A DNA stretch of 64,000 nucleotides from Cereibacter ovatus (GTDB lineage Bacteria; Pseudomonadota; Alphaproteobacteria; Rhodobacterales; Rhodobacteraceae): positions 1 through 64,000 of the forward strand of contig NZ_OAOQ01000012.1 of NCBI RefSeq assembly GCF_900207575.1. The letters are read 5' to 3'. The position numbers and the translations under genes were made by a program. The notes under the pieces were generated by a model, which ran no database searches, was not told the origin of the DNA, and worked only from the letters and a program-made list of their open reading frames with translations. The stretch's first letter is position 1; each line of letters begins with the position of its first letter. Shown here piece by piece: positions 61,869 through 64,000 of this stretch.

Positions 61869-62613
61869 GGCGGCCTCCGTCGATATGGGTCACGGTGCCA
61901 GTGACACCCGATGCGGCATCCGAGGCAAGGAAGGCCGCGACGGCGCCCACCTCGGCCACGGTGACAAGCCGGCGTTCGGGGGCACGGGTCTTGGCGTCCT
62001 CGATCAACTCGTCGAAATGATCGATCCCGCTGGCGGCGCGGGTGGCGATGGGGCCGGGCGACAGCACATTGGCACGGATACCCTGCGGCCCGAGTTCGGC
62101 CGCGACATGGCGGGTGCAGGCTTCCAGCGCCGCCTTGACCGGACCCATGATGTTGTAATGGTCCACCACCTTTTCGGCGCCGTAATAGCTGACCGTCATC
62201 AGGCTGCCACCGTCCGTCATCAGCGGCTCGGCCGCCTTCGCCATCCGCAGGAACGAGTGGCAAGAGATATCCATGGCCTGCGCGAAACCCGTGGCCGAAC
62301 AGTCGGTGACACGGCCGTGCAGATCCTCTTTCGGGCAGAAGGCCACCGAATGAAGCAGGAAATCAAGCCGGCCCCAGCGGTCGCGGAGGGCATCGAAGAC
62401 CGCTTCCAGCGCGCCGGGCTGCGACAGGTCCAGCGGCAGCAGCATATCCGCCGCAACCGCCTCGGCCACCGGGGTCACATGGGGCAGGGCGCGTTCGTTC
62501 AGGTAAGTCAGCGCCAGCGTGGCGCCGGCATCGGCAAAGGCGCGGGTGCAGCCTGCCGCGATGGACTGATCGTTGGCCACGCCCACAACCAGCCCGAATT
62601 TTCCCTTGAGCAT
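61855..62613 (-). CDS. fabI: FabI, enoyl-ACP reductase
   Basis: This 252-residue short-chain dehydrogenase has the FabI-type cofactor loop GVANDQSIAAGCTRAFADAG, LLHSVAF, and the catalytic Tyr-x6-Lys in YNIMGPVK. It reduces enoyl-ACP (or possibly enoyl-CoA in this context) with NADH. It lies between the PHA synthase and the MaoC-phosphotransacylase gene, 11 bp after phaC, so it may be a second, dedicated copy. Confidence 0.92.
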   Translation of the reverse strand: MLKGKFGLVVGVANDQSIAAGCTRAFADAGATLALTYLNERALPHVTPVAEAVAADMLLPLDLSQPGALEAVFDALRDRWGRLDFLLHSVAFCPKEDLHGRVTDCSATGFAQAMDISCHSFLRMAKAAEPLMTDGGSLMTVSYYGAEKVVDHYNIMGPVKAALEACTRHVAAELGPQGIRANVLSPGPIATRAASGIDHFDELIEDAKTRAPERRLVTVAEVGAVAAFLASDAASGVTGTVTHIDGGRHVRM

Positions 62614-62624
62614 CGCGGCCCCTT

Positions 62625-64000
62625 TCAGTGTTGCATCACATAGGTGCCGGGCGCGTCGCCCAGAACCGGATAGCCATTGGCGAGGTCACCCATCGGCGGC
62701 AAAGCGCCCTTCGGCCCCGAACGCCGGGCCAGCCAGCGCCCCCATTCCGGCCACCATGATCCTTCAACCGGCGCATGTGTCGCAAACCATTCGTCGGCAT
62801 CCAGATAGGGATCGTCGCGCTGGGTGGTGGCAATGCGATAGTGGCGGTTCCTGTGGCCCGGTTCCGACACGATCCCGGCGTTGTGCCCGCCCGAAGTCAG
62901 GATGAACGTCGTCTCGGTCTCGGTCAGGCGCTGGATCTTGAACACCGACCGCCACGGCGCAACGTGATCGGTCTCGGTTCCCACCGCAAGGATCGGCAGG
63001 CGCAACTCTGTCAGGGACAGCTTGTGGCCCTCAAGCTCGTATTTGCCTTCGGCGAACCGATTTTCCAGGAACAGTTCGCGCAGGTATTCCGAATGCATCC
63101 GATAGGGCATCCGGGTGGTGTCGGCGTTCCAGCACATCAGGTCATTGGGATGCGCGCGTTCGCCCATCATGTATTCGCTCACCATCCGCGACCAGACCAG
63201 ATCGTTCGACCGCAGCAGCGTGAAGGCGCCGCTCATCTGGTCGCTGTCCAGATAGCCCTGATGCCACATCATGTCTTCCAGCAGCGCGACCTGCGCTTCG
63301 GAGATGAACAGCGCCAGTTCCCCCGCTTCGGAAAAATCGACCTGCGCCGCGAACAGCGTCATCGAGGCCAGCCGTTCGTCATGGTCATGCGCCATCCGCG
63401 CCGCCATCAAGGACAGCAGCGTGCCACCAAGGCAATAGCCCGCAGCATGAACCTTGGGCGCGCCGGTAATGGCCTGAATCGCCTTCAGCGCGGCCCGCGG
63501 CCCCTGATCCAGATATTCCAGAATGCCAAGATCGCGGTCTTCCGACTGCGGATTGCGCCACGAGATCATGAAGACCGTGAAGCCCTGCGCCACCAGCCAA
63601 CGCACCAGCGAGTTCTGCGCCGACAGGTCAAGGATGTAATATTTCATGATCCAGGCCGGCACGATCAGCACAGGCTCGGGGTGGGTTCTGGCGGTTGTGG
63701 GGGAATACTGGATCAGCTCCATCAGATGCGTGCGGGCCACCACCTTGCCCGGCGTCGCGGCCAGATCCTTGCCCAGATGAAAGCCGTTGCCGTTCACCTG
63801 CTGGCCGCCGATGAACTGCGTCATGTCGCTGGCGAAATTCAGCGCGCCCCGCACCAGATTGGCGCCGCCGGTCTCGGCGGTTCGGGCCACGACCTCGGGG
63901 TTCAGGAACGGGATGTTCGAGGGCGAAAAGACATCCAGCATCTGGCGCACCGAAAAGCTCAGCGCCGCTTCGTGGGCGGGCTCCATCCCGCGCAGGCCGG
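62625..64000 (-). CDS. phaC: PHA synthase (N terminus outside the window)
   Basis: The visible 458 residues run from GLRGMEPAHEAALSF to the stop codon; the first 100-150 residues are cut by the window edge. The nucleophile elbow is GYCLGGT, with Asp and His in VGTETDHVAPW and GGHNAGI. Segments PAWIMKYYILDLSAQNSLVRWLV and MISWRNP are typical of class I PhaC, which polymerises (R)-3-hydroxyacyl-CoA. The first gene of the phaC-fabI-ptb-ackA run. Confidence 0.95.
   Translation of the reverse strand, partial: GLRGMEPAHEAALSFSVRQMLDVFSPSNIPFLNPEVVARTAETGGANLVRGALNFASDMTQFIGGQQVNGNGFHLGKDLAATPGKVVARTHLMELIQYSPTTARTHPEPVLIVPAWIMKYYILDLSAQNSLVRWLVAQGFTVFMISWRNPQSEDRDLGILEYLDQGPRAALKAIQAITGAPKVHAAGYCLGGTLLSLMAARMAHDHDERLASMTLFAAQVDFSEAGELALFISEAQVALLEDMMWHQGYLDSDQMSGAFTLLRSNDLVWSRMVSEYMMGERAHPNDLMCWNADTTRMPYRMHSEYLRELFLENRFAEGKYELEGHKLSLTELRLPILAVGTETDHVAPWRSVFKIQRLTETETTFILTSGGHNAGIVSEPGHRNRHYRIATTQRDDPYLDADEWFATHAPVEGSWWPEWGRWLARRSGPKGALPPMGDLANGYPVLGDAPGTYVMQH

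Overview
This 64 kb window is a GC-rich chromosomal segment of an alphaproteobacterium, most likely a member of the Rhodobacterales (Rhodobacter/Paracoccus/Gemmobacter-like). The call rests on the cytochrome bc1 proteins (the Rieske protein has the 187-residue length and cysteine spacing I remember for Rhodobacter), an H-NS/HvrA-type protein, pseudoazurin, the order lptC-lptA-lptB-hpf-ptsN without rpoN, and the core-2-type glycosyltransferase plus NodH-like sulfotransferase pair. No insertion sequence, prophage, CRISPR array or plasmid function was seen. Nearly all the DNA is intact, tightly packed core genome.

Layout. 1-245: promoter and boxA-containing leader of an rRNA operon read leftwards, with the 16S gene just outside the window. 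342-4576: MsrP/MsrQ methionine sulfoxide repair and ClpB. 4716-10365: a ROK sugar kinase, PyrF, an NfeD/SPFH membrane pair, DNA polymerase IV with an N-terminal zinc knuckle, and an N-formylglutamate amidohydrolase. 10420-11541: tRNA-Val(GAC), ribosomal protein L36 and a GST-like protein. 11730-14513: petABC for cytochrome bc1. 14514-15087: an unassigned, structured GC-rich gap. 15088-20887: SecA, a parvulin-type foldase, ArgJ, MutT and a 46-residue unknown. 20958-26361: rimP-nusA-ylxR-infB, with a terminator hairpin directly before rimP.

26498-35635 looks like a surface-polysaccharide region. It holds a capsule-type ABC-2 permease (divergent), CysQ, KdsB, GalU, two tandem paralogous glycosyltransferases, a core-2/I-branching-type glycosyltransferase with an uncharacterised C-terminal half, and a sulfotransferase with two recognisable halves. 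CysQ removes the PAP that PAPS-dependent sulfotransferases release, so the set could build a sulfated surface glycan. This is the best candidate here for an undescribed system.

35652-40504 (minus strand): tRNA-Leu(CAG), an RNase D-like nuclease, KdsD, LptC-LptA-LptB, HPF and PtsN, covering Kdo supply, LPS export and ribosome hibernation. A perfect hairpin between the tRNA and the nuclease gene buries that gene's ribosome binding site. 40652-49520: an NDUFA9-like reductase, UppP, then glutamate synthase with gltD first, a secreted unknown, and gltB. Two GTCAGC-N3-GCTGAC dyads 74 bp apart precede gltD. 49576-54736: MtgA, a GST, QueG, a Tim44-like protein, MltA and an Smr protein (cell wall, tRNA modification, membrane). 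54809-57625: a glyoxalase-fold protein, pseudoazurin, a phasin-like protein, an H-NS protein and a LuxR-type response regulator; an 18-bp dyad sits before the H-NS gene. 57896-64000 (minus strand): a nitronate monooxygenase-type enzyme, a small lipoprotein, AckA, a MaoC-phosphotransacylase fusion, FabI and PHA synthase (cut by the window edge), which together look like an acyl-CoA/acyl-phosphate/PHA module.
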